A stretch of 64,000 nucleotides of DNA, from positions 992,001 through 1,056,000 of the forward strand of contig NC_020189.1 of assembly GCF_000315915.1 (NCBI RefSeq), in the 5' to 3' direction. Positions 62,118-64,000 of this stretch are shown piece by piece; positions within the stretch are counted from its first letter, which is position 1, and every line of letters begins with the position of its first letter. The position numbers and the translations under genes are program-made. The notes under the pieces were generated by a model that did not search any database, was not told the DNA's origin, and saw only the letters and a program-made list of their open reading frames with translations. This stretch comes from Henningerozyma blattae CBS 6284 (Eukaryota; Ascomycota; Saccharomycetes; Saccharomycetales; Saccharomycetaceae).

Positions 62118-64000
62118 ATGTCTAACAATTATAATCCGTCCAATATAGGATATTTCAATTATTCAGACAATAAAGATAACAACAATAAAACTAATAGAGC
62201 TAATTCAAATACTCCTCCACCTTCGTTCCAGGATTTCGATCCTACCAACCCATCCCATAATGTAGATGATTTACAAAGCCCCCTCCAATTGTTAAATGGG
62301 GATCATATTGATGAAAAAAAGCCAAATGATGGCACGACAACTAATACTCGTAATATATTCGAAGATATTGAATTAAATAATGAAATCGAGGATTTTAATG
62401 ATACAGCATTAGGTCACAATCATTTAGATGATACTGGGACAAGTTATGGCTCCCCCATATCAAATTCATCGACTATTTTAGGCTCACCTGCTTCTCATTT
62501 GAAAAATAAATTTAAATTCACTAATAATCATTCCAAAAGTGATAGTAGTGGGAGTAAAAGTAATGATACAAATATTAATAGTAAAAAAAAAAAAAGCAAT
62601 ACAAAGAATAAAACTTTGAAATGGGCTAAAAAAAACTTATATGATACTTTTGAAGAATTTAATATGCATCATGATACTACAATTGAAGATGATATGAAGA
62701 AAAATAGATCCGCTGAATTAAGATCCATCTATTTCAATTTGTCATTACCCGAGTCTATGCTAGATGAAGAGGGAAACCCTGCCACTATATATCCACGTAA
62801 TAAGATTAGGACTACCAAATATACTCCACTTTCTTTTATACCAAAAAACTTAATCTTTCAATTTAAAAATTTCGCCAATATTTATTTCTTATGTTTAATT
62901 ATCTTAGGTGCCTTCCAAATTTTTGGTGTTACAAATCCAGGTTTTGCGGCAGTTCCATTGATTGTGATTGTTTGTATTACTGCCATTAAAGACGGGTTCG
63001 AAGATTCAAGAAGAACAGTGTTAGATATGAAAGTAAATAACACCAAGACTCACATTTTCGAAGGTATTACAAATGAAAACGTAAGTGTCGATAATGTTTC
63101 GTGGTGGAGAAAATTTAAAAAGGCTAATACCAGACTATTATTCAAATTTATTAATTGGGTTTCACAATATACTACAGCTGAGGGTAAAAGGAAAAGATTA
63201 GAAAAGAAGTTACAAAGACAAAGGCGTAAAAGGAATCAAATAAATGGAAATTTCCATGGTTCAAGAAGATCATCGATTTCATCCTCATTATCATCAGTCC
63301 GAATTTCAGATGATTTTGATGAAGAAAATGGATTTTACGATTATGATGAGAATGATGGCTCATTTATTTATGATGATACGAATTTTAACATTATTGATAA
63401 ATCATTACCACCAAGACAAGATGTGAAATTTCAAAAAGATTATTGGAAAAATATTAAAGTTGGTGACGTTATTCGTATTCATAATAATGACGAAATACCT
63501 GCTGATGTCGTGTTATTATCAACTTCGGATGTTGATGGGAATTGTTATGTAGAAACTAAGAATTTGGATGGTGAAACGAATTTAAAGATACGCCAAGCTT
63601 TAAAATGTTCCTATAAGATTAAAAACTCTCATGATGTAGCTAGGACAAAATTTTGGATTGAAAGTGAAGGTCCGAATCCAAATCTTTACACTTATCAAGG
63701 TAATTTGAAATGGAATGATTCTATGGAAAATGAAGTTAAAAATGAACCAATTACAATCAATGAAGTTTTGTTAAGAGGTTGCACCTTAAGAAACACAAAA
63801 TGGGCAATGGGTATTGTTGTCTTTACAGGTGATGATACAAAGATTATGTTAAATTCAGGTACCACTCCAACAAAAAAATCAAGAATCTCAAGAGAGTTAA
63901 ACCTAAGTGTTTTAATAAATTTCTTATTACTATTCATCCTTTGTTTTATATCAGGTGTTGTTAATGGTGTAAATTATGACAGACATCCAAGATCAAGAGA
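62118..64000 (+). CDS. DNF1: P4-ATPase phospholipid flippase Dnf1/Dnf2, N-terminal 627 aa (runs off the right edge)
   Basis: A plasma-membrane/endosomal flippase that moves phosphatidylcholine and phosphatidylethanolamine to the cytosolic leaflet with Lem3. ATG 62118 opens a frame that remains open to base 64000. The cytosolic N-terminus is Asn/Ser-rich. KYTPLSFIPKNLIFQFKNFANIYFL leads into the first membrane segments (about 255-300), then come NVSWWRKFKKAN, a basic/acidic insertion, and the actuator domain with ADVVLLSTSD and the P4-specific DGETNLK. The window ends in the following membrane segments, before the phosphorylated DKTGT loop. DNF1 and DNF2 are WGD duplicates; synteny fits both. 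Confidence 0.93.
   Translation, partial: MSNNYNPSNIGYFNYSDNKDNNNKTNRANSNTPPPSFQDFDPTNPSHNVDDLQSPLQLLNGDHIDEKKPNDGTTTNTRNIFEDIELNNEIEDFNDTALGHNHLDDTGTSYGSPISNSSTILGSPASHLKNKFKFTNNHSKSDSSGSKSNDTNINSKKKKSNTKNKTLKWAKKNLYDTFEEFNMHHDTTIEDDMKKNRSAELRSIYFNLSLPESMLDEEGNPATIYPRNKIRTTKYTPLSFIPKNLIFQFKNFANIYFLCLIILGAFQIFGVTNPGFAAVPLIVIVCITAIKDGFEDSRRTVLDMKVNNTKTHIFEGITNENVSVDNVSWWRKFKKANTRLLFKFINWVSQYTTAEGKRKRLEKKLQRQRRKRNQINGNFHGSRRSSISSSLSSVRISDDFDEENGFYDYDENDGSFIYDDTNFNIIDKSLPPRQDVKFQKDYWKNIKVGDVIRIHNNDEIPADVVLLSTSDVDGNCYVETKNLDGETNLKIRQALKCSYKIKNSHDVARTKFWIESEGPNPNLYTYQGNLKWNDSMENEVKNEPITINEVLLRGCTLRNTKWAMGIVVFTGDDTKIMLNSGTTPTKKSRISRELNLSVLINFLLLFILCFISGVVNGVNYDRHPRSR

Noticed and set aside
61700..62125. 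141-residue frame upstream of the flippase gene
   Set aside because: It starts with GTG, is Phe/Tyr/Ile low complexity from T-rich DNA, and overlaps the flippase ATG.
1..64000. CRISPR arrays, prokaryotic operons, Ty elements, rRNA, snRNA or defence islands
   Set aside because: None found; gene content and order are those of an ordinary yeast chromosome arm.

Overview
The window looks like nuclear chromosomal DNA of a budding yeast (family Saccharomycetaceae). It is strongly AT-rich. Genes are compact and apparently intron-free, run on both strands and use only ATG starts (several open frames reach further upstream only through TTG or GTG). There are many asparagine and serine runs. Almost every protein matches a named Saccharomyces cerevisiae gene. 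Gene order points to a lineage that passed through the yeast whole-genome duplication (WGD): between 21.9 and 51.0 kb, genes known from two sister S. cerevisiae regions (YPL112-YPL122 and YOR193-YOR206) are interleaved in matching orientation, while other genes expected in between are missing. Low GC, long Asn tracts and early-looking reciprocal gene loss suggest something like Tetrapisispora/Henningerozyma or Vanderwaltozyma; the exact species is a guess.

Layout. 1-332: 5' end of an unidentified Ser/His/Asn-rich gene on the minus strand, followed by a 3.7-kb gene-free stretch full of short tandem repeats. 4.1-13.7 kb: a fast-evolving coiled-coil protein (possibly SPO74), CAC1/RLF2, MCM4, BUD13 and SAE2. 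13.9-16.3 kb: an MNN1-family mannosyltransferase. 17.0-19.9 kb: POP7, TYR1, ARL1. 19.9-21.9 kb: gene-poor, with initiator tRNA-Met. 21.9-51.0 kb: PEX25/27, a YPL113C-type dehydrogenase, TOA1, SLK19 (two frame breaks), BEM3, HOS3, BFR1, a DED1/DBP1-type helicase, VPS30/ATG6, NOC2, MEI5, TFB2. 51.0-53.8 kb: gene-poor, with tRNA-Arg(ACG). 53.8-64.0 kb: VTC5, RAD4, GCG1 and the 5' part of a DNF1/DNF2 flippase running off the window.

These are independent eukaryotic transcription units, not operons. Recurring themes are DNA replication and chromatin (MCM4, CAC1, HOS3), repair and meiotic recombination (SAE2, RAD4, TFB2, MEI5), RNA processing and ribosome assembly (POP7, BUD13, NOC2, the DEAD-box helicase) and membranes or cell polarity (ARL1, VPS30, BEM3, VTC5, the flippase). 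Candidate regulatory sites fit some of this: ACGCGT (MCB) boxes upstream of CAC1, SAE2/BUD13, SLK19 and BEM3; a PAC box upstream of NOC2; four CACGTG boxes upstream of VTC5.

I did not find a new defence, mobile or otherwise undescribed system. The points most worth following up are the two frame breaks in SLK19 at A-homopolymers, three copies of a GGFLP motif in the Rad4 tail, the tRNA genes sitting at two synteny breakpoints, the 12-bp E-box inverted repeat upstream of VTC5, and the clustered 7-bp tandem repeats.
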